Shown here in pieces: positions 51,969 to 61,387 of a DNA stretch of 64,000 nucleotides (positions within the stretch are counted from its first letter, which is position 1; each line of letters starts with the position of its first letter). The DNA lies in assembly GCA_965207755.1 (NCBI GenBank), contig OZ242297.1, forward strand, positions 558,001 to 622,000. The letters are read 5' to 3'. Under the pieces are notes generated by a model that saw nothing but the letters and a program-made list of their open reading frames with translations, searched no databases and was not told where the DNA came from. Position numbers and translations under genes: made by a program. The DNA comes from Aldehydirespirator sp028819505 (lineage in GTDB: Bacteria > Actinomycetota > Acidimicrobiia > Acidimicrobiales > Aldehydirespiratoraceae).

Positions 51969-53012
51969 TCAAGTTACCACCGTCAGCTCAGTCGCCTTGA
52001 GTGAGGCCCACACCGTGAGCCCAGGACGCAGTTCGAGTTCGTCGGCGGAACGGCGGGTGATGTCGGCCCTCACCGCGAGCGGGCCTGCGAGATGCACACG
52101 GGCACGCTCTCCGTCGAGGTCGACCCGCTCCAGTTCGGCCTGCCAAGCGTTGCGGGCGCTGCCGCCGGGACGGTCGTGGTGCAGGGTCACGGCGTGGGCC
52201 GGAAAGGTGACGTATACGGGCCCGTCGGCCTCGGAGGCCACCGTGAGCACCAGACCGGTTCCGGTGGTGACCGACGTGCCGTGCGCCCGGCCGGGGACCA
52301 CGTTGGCGCCCAGGAAGCTGGCCGCCCACTCGCAGCCCGGTGAGGCGGTCACCTCCGCCGCCGAGCCCCGGCTGGCAACGGCAGCGCCGTCGAGCACCAC
52401 CACCCGCTCCGCCAGCGTGGCCACGTCCACCGGGTCGTGGGTGATGAGCAGCGTGTGGCGGGCCGGTGAGCCGTCGATGAGGGCTCGCAGGCTGGCCCGG
52501 CCAGAGGAGTCCACCGAGGCCAGCGGCTCGTCCACGATCAGCACCTCGGGCTCGGGTGCCAGGGCCCGGGCGACGGCCACGCGCTGGCGTTGCCCGCCCG
52601 ACAGCGCCGCCGGGCGCCGCTGCCAGGCCGCCGAGTCCACGCCGACCCGTTCCAGCAGGGCCGCAGCCTGCCGCCGGGCGCCGGCCCGGCCCGCTCCGGC
52701 CCGGCGCAGACCGAAGGCCACGTTGTCGATCACCCTGAGGTGGCCGAATAGCCGCAGGTCCTGGAACACCATGGCCACCCGGCGCCGGTGGGCGGGAACG
52801 AACACACCGGCCGCCGGGTCGTCGGCCACGGCCCCGGCGATCTCTAGGCGGCCACTGGCCAGGCGGTCGAGCCCGGCCACGGCCCGTCCCAGCGTCGTCT
52901 TGCCCGTGCCGTTGGCCCCGATCACCGCGGTGACCCCCTCGCCGATGTCGAGCCCGTCCACCTGCAGCTTCCATCCTGGACGGACCACCCGGCCGTCGAA
53001 CGAGACCGTCAT
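51969..53012 (-). CDS. modC: Molybdate ABC transporter ATPase
   Basis: A 347-residue ATP-binding subunit from ATG 53012; the open frame beyond it reads through the intergenic repeat. Walker A is GANGTGKT (32-39), the signature LSGGQRQRVAVARAL, Walker B VLIVDEPLASVD and switch His LLITHDPVD. A C-terminal mop/TOBE molybdate-binding domain (about 280-347) ends RPGLTVWASLKATEL. It follows modB after a 153-bp gap containing a tandem hairpin repeat. Confidence 0.94.
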   Translation of the reverse strand: MTVSFDGRVVRPGWKLQVDGLDIGEGVTAVIGANGTGKTTLGRAVAGLDRLASGRLEIAGAVADDPAAGVFVPAHRRRVAMVFQDLRLFGHLRVIDNVAFGLRRAGAGRAGARRQAAALLERVGVDSAAWQRRPAALSGGQRQRVAVARALAPEPEVLIVDEPLASVDSSGRASLRALIDGSPARHTLLITHDPVDVATLAERVVVLDGAAVASRGSAAEVTASPGCEWAASFLGANVVPGRAHGTSVTTGTGLVLTVASEADGPVYVTFPAHAVTLHHDRPGGSARNAWQAELERVDLDGERARVHLAGPLAVRADITRRSADELELRPGLTVWASLKATELTVVT

Positions 53013-53025
53013 CCGCAGATCACCG

Positions 53026-53153
53026 CCGGGAATTGGCAGCAGAATGCACGTATAGCGAGCAAAACCCTGCCAATTCGGCTGGAAGCTGGATGGGATCCGG
53101 GAATTGGCAGAAGAATGCACGTATAGCGGGCAAAACCCTGCCAATTCGGCTGG
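53026..53153 (-). repeat. Tandem 57-bp hairpin repeat between modB and modC
   Basis: Two copies (53026-53082 and 53097-53153) differ at two bases and are offset by 71 bp. Each is bounded by GAATTGGCAG and its exact complement CTGCCAATTC, so each can fold into a hairpin in the mod transcript. Copy 2 also allows an inner GGG-TTTTG-CCC stem. No other copy was seen in the window. Candidates are an RNA control or processing element, or a small non-autonomous repeat. Confidence 0.85.
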
Positions 53154-53165
53154 GCGGCGCGACCG

Positions 53166-53993
53166 TCATCGCGGCATCCACCGGTCGCGCAGGGTGACCA
53201 GCACGGCCAGAGCCACCGCCATCAACACCAGGCTGATGGCCACCGCCGCCTCCGGGTCGCGCTCCAGGGCCAGGTAGGTCTCCAGCGGCAGGGTGCGGGT
53301 CCGGCCGGGGAAGCTGCCTGCGAACGTGAGCGTGGCCCCGAACTCGCCCAGAGCCCTCGCCCACGCCAGGGCGGTTCCGACCGCCAGCGCGGGACGGATC
53401 GTGGGCAGCGTGACGTGGGCCATGGTGGCCCAGGCGCCCGCGCCGAGGGTGGCGGCGGCCTCGTCGAGCCCGTCGCCGGCTTGGCGCAGGGCGGCCTCGA
53501 CGGTCACCACGAAGAACGGGAGGGCCACGAAAGCGGCCGCCACCACCGACCCGGCCGTCGTGAACGGCAGGCTCACCCCGAACCACGAGTCGAGCCGCTG
53601 GCCCACCAGGCCCCGGCGGCCCAGCGCGAACAGCAGGGCGGTGCCCGCCACGACGGGCGGCAGCACCATGGGCAGCATCACCACGGCCCTGACGATCCGG
53701 GGGAACCGCAGCCGGCGGCGGGCCAGCACGAGCGCGAGGGGGAGGCCCAGCACTATGCAGGCTGCGGCAGCGGCCAGGCTGACGATCAACGAGACACGCA
53801 GTGCCTCCAGCACCTCGGACTCGCCCAGGATCGACGGGAGGGCCGACCACGGCGCCCGTTGCAGCAGACCGACGGCGGGCAGCAGCAGCAGGCCGAGAGC
53901 AACAAGCCCGACCCAGGTCACCGCCGCGGGAAGCCGGCCGGCGGGCCTCGGCCCGGTGCCCGCCTCGGCTCGGACTCGGGTCGGGGAGCTCAC
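53166..53993 (-). CDS. modB: Molybdate ABC transporter permease
   Basis: A 275-residue permease from GTG 53993, overlapping the modA stop. About six spans, with the EAA loop DGLDEAAATLGAGAWATMAHVTLPTIRPAL and WARALGEFGATLTFAGSFPGRTRTLPLETYLAL, the usual ModB C-terminal landmark. It forms the channel through which ModA delivers molybdate. Confidence 0.94.
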   Translation of the reverse strand: MSSPTRVRAEAGTGPRPAGRLPAAVTWVGLVALGLLLLPAVGLLQRAPWSALPSILGESEVLEALRVSLIVSLAAAAACIVLGLPLALVLARRRLRFPRIVRAVVMLPMVLPPVVAGTALLFALGRRGLVGQRLDSWFGVSLPFTTAGSVVAAAFVALPFFVVTVEAALRQAGDGLDEAAATLGAGAWATMAHVTLPTIRPALAVGTALAWARALGEFGATLTFAGSFPGRTRTLPLETYLALERDPEAAVAISLVLMAVALAVLVTLRDRWMPR

Positions 53994-54772
53994 GGCCGTC
54001 CGAACCCGTGCGCGTGCAGAGCCTCGGCGCCGCTGCTGCCGGGGTCGGTGAAGTCGTCGATGACCGTCTGCACCTCGGGTGCGGGCTCGTCGGCGATGGC
54101 GGCCATGTGGTAGCCGTTGCGGTGATCGAGCAGTTCGGGAGCGCCGACCGTGGCCAGTCCCGCCGTTCTCGCGTCGGTGGCGTACACCAACCCGGCGTCG
54201 AGCTCACCGAGCGAGATCTTGGCGGCCAGGGCCCGCACGTTGGGTTCCAGCGTGTCGGCAGAGGGTGTGACGCCCGCCTCGCCGAGTGCCCGCTGAGCCA
54301 GCGCGCCGCAGGGCACCTCGGCCGCGCACAGACCGACAAGAAGGCCCCTCCGGGACAGGTCGGCCAGACCGGTGACGCCGCCCGGATTGCCGGCCGGAGT
54401 GGCGAGGACGAGGTTGTTGGTGGCGATCAGGACGGGCTCGCCCCGGACCGAGCCCTCGGCGACGGCCCGGTCCATGGTGGCCGCATCGGCGGTGATCAGA
54501 ACGTCGGCCTCGGCGCCGGCCGCGAGCTGGGCGACCAGCGTCGAGCTCGCCGCGAACACTGGAGTGACGCTCTCACGGCCCTCGAACACGGCTTCCAGCA
54601 CATCAGACAGCGAAGAGGCGGCCATGACCACCACGCCGTCGTCTTCGGCGCGGCTGCCGGCCGTGCTGCCGCATCCGGCGGCCAGCATCGACGCCGACAC
54701 CACCGCGGCCGCCACTGCCAGCCGCGCGGCCCGCGGCCGACGCCGGCGGCCGGTAATGGTGCCCCGCGCCAT
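53990..54772 (-). CDS. modA: Molybdate-binding lipoprotein
   Basis: A 260-residue binding protein from ATG 54772; upstream in-frame sequence is not protein-like. A basic N-terminus leads to a lipobox (SASMLAAGCGS), so it is lipid-anchored. The mature part starts VVVMAASSLSDVLEAVFEG and has FAASSTLVAQLAAGAEADVLITAD, the ModA oxyanion-binding pattern. First gene of modABC. An 8-bp inverted repeat (CGATTTCG 54870-54877 / CGAAATCG 54916-54923) lies upstream and could be part of its control region. Confidence 0.92.
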   Translation of the reverse strand: MARGTITGRRRRPRAARLAVAAAVVSASMLAAGCGSTAGSRAEDDGVVVMAASSLSDVLEAVFEGRESVTPVFAASSTLVAQLAAGAEADVLITADAATMDRAVAEGSVRGEPVLIATNNLVLATPAGNPGGVTGLADLSRRGLLVGLCAAEVPCGALAQRALGEAGVTPSADTLEPNVRALAAKISLGELDAGLVYATDARTAGLATVGAPELLDHRNGYHMAAIADEPAPEVQTVIDDFTDPGSSGAEALHAHGFGRP

Positions 54773-54950
54773 AGTCCGCCGGATCAATCGAAGTAGCCAT
54801 GGGGCGATCTTCCGCTGTCTCCCGCTCGGGAGCGAGCGTTCGAATCCTGGGAGACTGCTGAGCGATGCCCGATTTCGCGCGACACACAAGCCGTAGACCG
54901 GAGGTTTAGTGATCACGAAATCGCGATTCTGGGACTTGCTCATCTCTCTC

Positions 54951-55742
54951 CTAGGCGGCGGGCAGCGGCTTCAGGAGGCTGGCGTCGATCATGCCTTGGA
55001 AGTGGGTGGTGACGCTGGCGGCGAGGGCTCGGTCGCGGGTCAGGAGGCCGAGTTCGATGTTGCGGTCCAGCGCGGCATCCGTGAGGTTGGCAGAGGTGAT
55101 GAAGACGGCTTCGTCGTCCACGACGACTGCCTTGGCGTGGAGGACGCCGGATGGACCGTCGGGTTCGAGGGAGCGCGGGTCGTAGAAGACGGCCGGTCTG
55201 GAGGTGCCGGGCCAATCTGTTCCCCAGAAGCGGTCCGCGAATCGGCGCACAAGCTGGTCTGGTGCAGCGGTGTCGCCTCTGACTCGCTGGATGTTCAGCA
55301 TGAGAACAACCCGCAGGCCGAGGATCTCTTCCATGCGCTGGGCGAGGTCCGCGAAGGCTCGGGGGCCGTCGAAGTAGACGTATGTGCTCATCCACACCGA
55401 CTGCGCGGCGGTGCGCACGAGTTCCTCGTAGACGCGACGGGTGTCGCGGGCGTGGAGGCCGAGAACCTCCGGGCCTGACCACACCAGGTCGAGAGCCGGG
55501 ACTCCGTCAGCGGCTCGATCCAGGGAGCGCACCCATGCCGAGACGGCACGCCCCGTGATTCCGACCTGCGCCAGTTCGGCTAGGTCGGCGGCGAGTTCGT
55601 CGGTCCCGGTCGGCATTCCCAGCACGGATCGCAGGGCGAGCGGCGAGGGGGCGTCGGGCAGGGCCCCGGTCTCGTAGGCGTCGGCGAGGCGCTTACGGAG
55701 GTGTGCTGGGAGAGCCGCGACTCGGCTGCCTGGGGCCATCAC
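54951..55742 (-). CDS. drmC: DISARM protein DrmC (phospholipase D domain)
   Basis: A 263-residue protein with one phospholipase D motif, H202-x-K204-x4-D209 (VLHAKAVVVDD), followed by FITSANLTDAALDRNIELG as in DrmC. The N-terminal 90 residues are helical. In DISARM the PLD protein is a core gene product, though reported not always essential. It starts 18 bp after drmB, is the last gene of the operon, and is followed by the unrelated mod operon on the same strand. Confidence 0.88.
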   Translation of the reverse strand: MMAPGSRVAALPAHLRKRLADAYETGALPDAPSPLALRSVLGMPTGTDELAADLAELAQVGITGRAVSAWVRSLDRAADGVPALDLVWSGPEVLGLHARDTRRVYEELVRTAAQSVWMSTYVYFDGPRAFADLAQRMEEILGLRVVLMLNIQRVRGDTAAPDQLVRRFADRFWGTDWPGTSRPAVFYDPRSLEPDGPSGVLHAKAVVVDDEAVFITSANLTDAALDRNIELGLLTRDRALAASVTTHFQGMIDASLLKPLPAA

Positions 55743-55760
55743 GGTGTCACGCCGTCAGGC

Positions 55761-57548
55761 TCACGGCACAGGGAAGAAGGCGGCGTCGGGCACTCCGAGC
55801 ACCGGCACGACCAGCGCTCTGTCGAGGTAGTCGTTGCGCATCTCGCAGGAGGTCTCGGCGATCAGGGCGCAACCGTGGCAGGCTGCGCCGTGCAGGAAGC
55901 GCTGCTCCATGCCGTCGCCGGCGGCGTGCTGGGCGCAGATCGGGTCGTTGGAGCACAGCAGCGCCATCTCCAGCGCGTTGGCGAGGTGGTTCTCGATGTG
56001 GCGGGCCTGCTGCACCAGCCCGCCGAGCGTGCCTTCGGCGTCGGGGGTGCCGGTGTAGAGCAGCAGGCCGTGGTGGCCGTCCTCGACGTAGACCCGCTCG
56101 CGGATGGAGCTCGCCGGGTAGCCGCAGCGCATCGACATCGATTGGATCAGCAGGTGCGCCAGGGTGTGCAGCAGGATGTAGGGGCCGCCTGGGAACGGGC
56201 GTTGCCTGCGGCGGTCCTGCTGCCAAGCGTTGTGCTGAGCGAGGAGCCGGTCGAGGCGCTGGGCCACCGGCGCGCGCCTCAGCCACGCCCGAACCGCGGC
56301 TTGGCTGAGATGCACGAACACGCCTTCGCCACGGTTCTCCACCGCGGGGAACCAGAGCGGCTCGACGGCGATGTCGGCGCGCTCCACGTCGGTGTCGTAT
56401 TCGCCGTGGATGTCGCGCATGGCAGCCTCGAAGCGGGTGAACCCGATCAGCGCCTGGACCTCGCGCAGCCGGTGGAGTTGCACCACCGACTCGACGCCGC
56501 TGCTCAGCCGCGACTCGCCGTGCCGCCAGGAGATGTCGGGTAGTCGGCGGGCGTGGAAGTTTGGGTCAACGGGCACGTCGTCGCCGTAGCCCTCGGGAGC
56601 GGCGAGCAGCGCCTCGAGTTCGGCCACCTTGACGGGACGGTCGCCGGTGCCGCCTCGCTTCAGCCTCGCTATCGCCGTCAGTACCTCGTCGTCTGAGAAC
56701 GCGCTCAGCCTTTCGGTGATCTTCGGCTTCTTCTTGATGAACTGCAAGTCATCGGAGTCGTCCACGATCGCCAGGTCGTCCCACATCTCGCGCACGGCCT
56801 GCTCGACGGCCGAGCCGCGGTCGGGCAGCGACAAGGCGCTCAGGACCTGAGCGAAGTAGGCGTTGGACGCTGTGCGGATGAGCAGCCGGCTCGGCTGGTC
56901 GCAGTCCTCGTCGGTGTCAAGGCCGAGCCACGGCCGCTTGCCCCGGCAGTAGCCGAGCGGCCTGCGCTCGAGCTCTGTCGCCTCGTACAGGCGCCGGGAC
57001 TTCCCGCACTCGCACCGCACTACGAGTTCGGCCAGGTCGCCGGTGGTGCCGCGCTCGTCGAGCCATAGCTGGCGCCGGCAGCGCTCGCCGCGGCCGTGTG
57101 CGAACCCGGACCAGTCGAGGTCATCCACATGGCCTCGGGGGCAGGCTCGCACGAAGCGGGTCGGCACCACGGCTTTGCTGTCGAAGCGGCGTCGCTCGTC
57201 CAGCGCCAGGCGGTGCACGAGGCGCCGGGAGCGCTGACGTTCGGGGTCGCCGTCGTCGTCCTGGACCACGAACCACTCCGGGTAGCTCCACGCACCGATC
57301 CCCTGACCCGGCGACCAGGGATCCGGGGGCTCCGGCGGCGGTGCGTACATCCGAGGGGACGCGACACCGGTGACGGCCCGGAGCAAGCCGGTGAGCCGCT
57401 CGTCGACAATCTCCTCCAGGCTGCCGGTGTAGGGCCATGTCTCGAGCCCGGCGACTATGGCTGCGTGCTCGGGCAGGTCCAGGAGTGCACCCGGCCCGTA
57501 GGTGGTGATCACCTGGCTCTGGCGGAGTTGCCCGTGGCCTCGGCTCAC
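55761..57548 (-). CDS. drmB: DISARM protein DrmB (DUF1998)
   Basis: A 595-residue protein from GTG 57548, giving the expected start GHGQLRQSQVITTYGPGALLDLP; sequence further upstream is not protein-like. It has cysteine pairs of zinc-binding type (RACPRGHVDDL, CECGKSRRL) and the C-terminal DUF1998 domain (HTLAHLLIQSMSMRCGYP, then EDGHHGLLLYTGTPDAEGTLGGL and CHGCALIAETSCE). DrmB partners DrmA; in studied systems DrmAB binds invading DNA with 5' overhangs. It lies 64 bp after drmA. Confidence 0.92.
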   Translation of the reverse strand: MSRGHGQLRQSQVITTYGPGALLDLPEHAAIVAGLETWPYTGSLEEIVDERLTGLLRAVTGVASPRMYAPPPEPPDPWSPGQGIGAWSYPEWFVVQDDDGDPERQRSRRLVHRLALDERRRFDSKAVVPTRFVRACPRGHVDDLDWSGFAHGRGERCRRQLWLDERGTTGDLAELVVRCECGKSRRLYEATELERRPLGYCRGKRPWLGLDTDEDCDQPSRLLIRTASNAYFAQVLSALSLPDRGSAVEQAVREMWDDLAIVDDSDDLQFIKKKPKITERLSAFSDDEVLTAIARLKRGGTGDRPVKVAELEALLAAPEGYGDDVPVDPNFHARRLPDISWRHGESRLSSGVESVVQLHRLREVQALIGFTRFEAAMRDIHGEYDTDVERADIAVEPLWFPAVENRGEGVFVHLSQAAVRAWLRRAPVAQRLDRLLAQHNAWQQDRRRQRPFPGGPYILLHTLAHLLIQSMSMRCGYPASSIRERVYVEDGHHGLLLYTGTPDAEGTLGGLVQQARHIENHLANALEMALLCSNDPICAQHAAGDGMEQRFLHGAACHGCALIAETSCEMRNDYLDRALVVPVLGVPDAAFFPVP

Positions 57549-57612
57549 GGCTCGCCCCCACCGGACCCGGAGCCGCAGCCTGCCATGGCTGCGGAGAGGA
57601 TGCGGGCGCGGT

Positions 57613-60600
57613 TCATGATCCGTCGGCCTTGCGGGACGCCGACAGGGGCTTGATGTAGAGGTCCACTTCGGGTTCCACGTCGCGCAGTGAGCGGTTGGCC
57701 CGGAACTTGCGCTGGTGGGGCGACTCGAAGTCCTCTTCGAGCATCTCGCGCAGCAGAGGCCGGGGCGTGCGAAGCTCGTACTTCTGGTACTGGACCTCGG
57801 CGTTGGCGTCCCGGTAGTCCTCGACCACCGTGAGCCACGAGTCGAGCAGGTCGACGATGCGGGACCGGACGCTGCGCAGCCGTTCGGCCCGCTCGGCCTC
57901 GTCCGCGAAGGGCTGGCGATCCACGCGGTCGATGAAGAACCCGAGAAGGGCGCGCTCGACGTCGACACGCGTCGCAGCCAGCGACTCGACACCCCTGGGA
58001 GGTGTCAAGGTCGCGTCGGCGTGCCGGGCCAGCCCCACCATCGCCCCGGCGAGGCCGCGGTCGAGGGCGCGGGCCGAGAACGGCGTCACGCTCGACACCT
58101 CGACTGACCGGTAGAAGGTCTCGTGGTAGTGGCGGAATCGCTCGTAGTGCGACCGGTCCCGCGGCTTGTGCACGTTGAGCAGGGTGACCACGAGCCCCGG
58201 CTTGTCGTCGACCCGGCCCACCCGGCTGGTGGCCTGGATGTACTCTGCGTGGGTCTTGGGCTGGCCGAGCACGACCATGAGTCCCAGCCGCGGAATGTCG
58301 AGGCCGACAGAGATCATGTTGGTGGCGATCGCGCTGTCCACCCGTCCCGGCTCGTGGGCGCCGCGGCTCAGCCGCGCCCGGGCCTGCGCCACCTTGTCGG
58401 TGGACACCCGGGAGGTCAACTCCACGACCTCCGACATGGTCCTGCGGTCCTGGAACAGGCCCCGGGCCTCGCCGATGCGCTTGCGCAGGCCGTAGGTCTT
58501 GACGGTGTTCTGGACCTCCTCCTCGAGGATGCGGCGGGCCCCGCCGAGCTCGCGCAGGCTATTGAAGTAGCCGAGCACAGTCATGTACGGATCGGCGGGA
58601 TTGCGCTCGTTGCGGTGCCCTCCGGCGTCCCGGTAGGCCCGCTCGGCTGCGCCCATCAGCGCCAGCCACACCCGCCGCATGAGCACCTTGGGGTTGCGCC
58701 CCGGCGACGCAATGCCCAGATACATGCGCCCCGGCACGCGGTCCACGGGCACGACCTGCGCGAAGAATGAGTCCCGGCGGTCGGGTCCCGGCGGCGGGAA
58801 CACCTCCGTGAGCGACCGAGCGAACAGCGCCTGTATCTGGTCCTGGGCCTGCCGGACGGTGGCGGTGGACGCCACGATCTTTGGGCGCGCCGGCCGGGCG
58901 ACGGGGTCCTCGGAGGCGTCGACCGGGTGCTCCGAGGCCCGCACGCACAGGGCCTCAATAGCGGTCTCATACAGGCCCACCATCGTGCCGAGCGGTCCCG
59001 ATATGAGATGCAACTCGTCCTGGATCACTAGATCGGGTCCGTCCAGCGGCCGCTCCAGCGGACTCCCCCGTCTCGGCTCGGCGGCGCTGTAGAAGCCGCT
59101 GCCGTCGAAGCGGTCCGCGCCGCCGAGCAGGGCGCCGGTCTGGCCGGTGAACGGAAGCGACGCGAACTTGTCCACGGTGGCGATGAGGAACGCCGGCAGG
59201 CGCCGGTAGATCGGCTGGTCCACTGCCAGTATCGGCAGCGGCCGGTCGCCGCTGAAGTCGCACTCGAAGTTGGCGCAGACGATCCTCAGCTCGCTCGGCT
59301 GATCGTCGTCGGGCAAGAGCGTGAACGACGCCGGCTCGAACCGGGTTCCGCACCACGGGCAACTCTCGAGCGGAATGGGCATCGGCTTGCCAGGATCGCT
59401 CTTGAACCGTCGGGTCTTGGAGCGGGCGGTGTCGGATCGGCTGTCGCCCTTGCGGCCCATCACGTTGGGAGTGGCTGCCTTGCCGACCCACAGGCCGATC
59501 TCGATTGGCCATCTGCCGAAACGAGCCGGGTCGGCCTCGCGTTCAAGCTCCAGAGCGCACACGAGGCCCGCGGCCCGGCCGAGTTGGTCGAGAGTGAGCA
59601 GCCGCAGCGTGTAGCGCATGACCACCGCCACCCCCGCGCCTTGCAGGCCGTCGTGTCCCGGCCGCCGCAGCCGGCGCACCATGATCGTGAAGGCGGCCAG
59701 CCCCAGATACGCCTCGGTCTTGCCGCCGCCGGTCGGGAAGAACAACAGATCGACGATCTCACGCTCGGGACTGCGCCTATCGGCCAATCCGCCGACATTC
59801 AGCAGGATGAACGCGAGCTGGAAGGCCCGCCACTGCGGCGCCTCTTCGCCCGAACGCCAGCGGAGAGCCCGGGCCACGGCCCGGTTCGCCACCTTGAACG
59901 CGTCCAGCGCGTCCGGGTCCTCGACCAGCACGCCGATGCCCCGCTCGATGCGGTCCGCGGCCATCCCCGCCCGTCGCAGCAGTTCCTCACCGACGGCGTG
60001 GCGGTCACCGCCTAGAGCATCGAGCCCGTCGCGCTGCTGGCCGATCCATGTGCGGTAGCGGTCCACCAGAGGTTGCAGTGCCTCGGATGCGGTCCGCCCG
60101 TCGGCAAGCGCGCCGAGCTTCTCCATGGACAGCTCGGCACCGGGCACCGACGCGGTCTCAGTCTTGGCCACCGTGGCGCCCGGAATCCAGGCCGTGCGCA
60201 GCACCCGGCACCCGCCTTCGCCGATCTCCCAGTCCGCCGAGGTTCCGTGACCGACGGCGTACTCGGGAACGTCCGCGTAGTGGAGGTCGGCGACCTGGTC
60301 GTCCCACTCGGTGGCCAGCACGCCGCGGGGGTCGGGCCGTGGCACGAACGGTACCTGGCCCACCACCTCTAGTTCCGCTTGGAAGACGTAAGCCTGCTCG
60401 ACGTCGCCTCCGCTCTCGGGATCGTCGGGGCGTCCGGCCACTGAGGGCCGATTGTTGACGAGGAACACCGACACCGACCGTGTGCCCTCATCGAGGCCCG
60501 CGAGCCGCGCCGTGTCGACCGGCCGGACTGCAACGTGCAGCCTGAGGCCGCCCGACTGCGGGACCGGATGGTCGGCGACTGCCTTGGAGAGGGCGACCGA

Positions 60601-61062
60601 CACGGTGCGCTCCTGCGGCTCGCGCTGCCACACCGGCACCGTGTCGCCGTCCGGGCCTTCGTGCTCGGCCTTGCGGTAGTCGCCCCACCGCACCGTGACT
60701 GTCAGTTCCTCGGCAGCGTCGGGCACGAGGAAGCTCAGCCCGATCGACGACGGGAAGAAGCCCTTCTTGGCGGCAGTCCGCTCCTCGGTGGACTCCTCGG
60801 CCAGCCCCGCCACAGTCGGGGTCTCATCCAGCGGGTCGTCCTCGTCGACGTCGGAACGCTGCTCGGGCGGCGCATCCGAAGGCACCAGGAACCCTGTCAA
60901 GTACCAGTTCGACGGACGCACCCACCCCGGCAACCGCTCGTCCGCCAGTTCGTGACCCGCACCCGGCCCCACTAGGTCAAGCCTCAGCACCTCCGCCAAG
61001 TACTCGCGCACCCTCAGCGAGTCGGCGTCAGCGAGCGCGGGAGGCGGGGTGTCAGCGTTCAT
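57613..61062 (-). CDS. drmA: DISARM helicase DrmA
   Basis: An 1149-residue SF2 helicase. Walker A is FFPTGGGKTEA (Lys448), the DExH box is D682-E-L-H685 (VIQDELHLISGPLG), and the C-terminal helicase motif is IATNMISVGLDIPRLG, then QATSRVGRVD near residue 945. A long N-terminal region (1-430) precedes the motor. This organisation and the DrmB/DrmC genes following it identify DrmA. The ATG at 61062 overlaps the annotated end of the small upstream gene by 11 bp. It supplies the ATP-driven step of anti-phage restriction. Confidence 0.93.
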   Translation of the reverse strand: MNADTPPPALADADSLRVREYLAEVLRLDLVGPGAGHELADERLPGWVRPSNWYLTGFLVPSDAPPEQRSDVDEDDPLDETPTVAGLAEESTEERTAAKKGFFPSSIGLSFLVPDAAEELTVTVRWGDYRKAEHEGPDGDTVPVWQREPQERTVSVALSKAVADHPVPQSGGLRLHVAVRPVDTARLAGLDEGTRSVSVFLVNNRPSVAGRPDDPESGGDVEQAYVFQAELEVVGQVPFVPRPDPRGVLATEWDDQVADLHYADVPEYAVGHGTSADWEIGEGGCRVLRTAWIPGATVAKTETASVPGAELSMEKLGALADGRTASEALQPLVDRYRTWIGQQRDGLDALGGDRHAVGEELLRRAGMAADRIERGIGVLVEDPDALDAFKVANRAVARALRWRSGEEAPQWRAFQLAFILLNVGGLADRRSPEREIVDLLFFPTGGGKTEAYLGLAAFTIMVRRLRRPGHDGLQGAGVAVVMRYTLRLLTLDQLGRAAGLVCALELEREADPARFGRWPIEIGLWVGKAATPNVMGRKGDSRSDTARSKTRRFKSDPGKPMPIPLESCPWCGTRFEPASFTLLPDDDQPSELRIVCANFECDFSGDRPLPILAVDQPIYRRLPAFLIATVDKFASLPFTGQTGALLGGADRFDGSGFYSAAEPRRGSPLERPLDGPDLVIQDELHLISGPLGTMVGLYETAIEALCVRASEHPVDASEDPVARPARPKIVASTATVRQAQDQIQALFARSLTEVFPPPGPDRRDSFFAQVVPVDRVPGRMYLGIASPGRNPKVLMRRVWLALMGAAERAYRDAGGHRNERNPADPYMTVLGYFNSLRELGGARRILEEEVQNTVKTYGLRKRIGEARGLFQDRRTMSEVVELTSRVSTDKVAQARARLSRGAHEPGRVDSAIATNMISVGLDIPRLGLMVVLGQPKTHAEYIQATSRVGRVDDKPGLVVTLLNVHKPRDRSHYERFRHYHETFYRSVEVSSVTPFSARALDRGLAGAMVGLARHADATLTPPRGVESLAATRVDVERALLGFFIDRVDRQPFADEAERAERLRSVRSRIVDLLDSWLTVVEDYRDANAEVQYQKYELRTPRPLLREMLEEDFESPHQRKFRANRSLRDVEPEVDLYIKPLSASRKADGS

Positions 61063-61387
61063 CAGGCAGGGCCACCCCGTGGCACTTCGAGCTGCAGCGG
61101 GATGTATCAGAGAGTGGTGTCGAAGTCTCAGAAGTCATCGAAGAGCTTCGGTGCTTCGTTGATTGCGGCCTCGATGTTCGTTCTGTTGAGCCGGCAATGT
61201 CGCGAAGGGCTGAGACGGTCGGCTCGTCGGCCGCGACGAGCAGTCCTCGGCCGAGCGACTCCAACTCGTATCCGGCCGTGCGCAGGACCGGCCGCACGGC
61301 GGTGATGTCGGGGAGATCCTCGAGCGCCCACAGCAGGACGTTGAGTTGGAATACGGGATCGGTGACGAGAACCGCGTCGGAGGTCAT
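61052..61387 (-). CDS. Small DISARM-linked protein, probably frameshifted
   Basis: A 111-residue frame starting at ATG 61387, overlapping the upstream stop (ATGA). Residues 1-68 look like a normal small globular protein (VFQLNVLLWALEDLPDITAVRP, AADEPTVSALRDIAGS). After that this frame becomes Ser/Thr/Arg-rich and unlike protein. A neighbouring frame takes over near 61195 with RTNIEAAINEAPKLFDDF and stops at 61128. One missing or extra base near 61190-61200 would explain this; the intact product would have about 87 residues. No family recognised. Confidence 0.6.
   Translation of the reverse strand: MTSDAVLVTDPVFQLNVLLWALEDLPDITAVRPVLRTAGYELESLGRGLLVAADEPTVSALRDIAGSTERTSRPQSTKHRSSSMTSETSTPLSDTSRCSSKCHGVALPDER

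Noticed and set aside
54830..54855. GTTCGAATCC, like a tRNA T-loop
   Set aside because: The flanking T-stem bases do not pair, and no anticodon or acceptor stem can be drawn on either strand.
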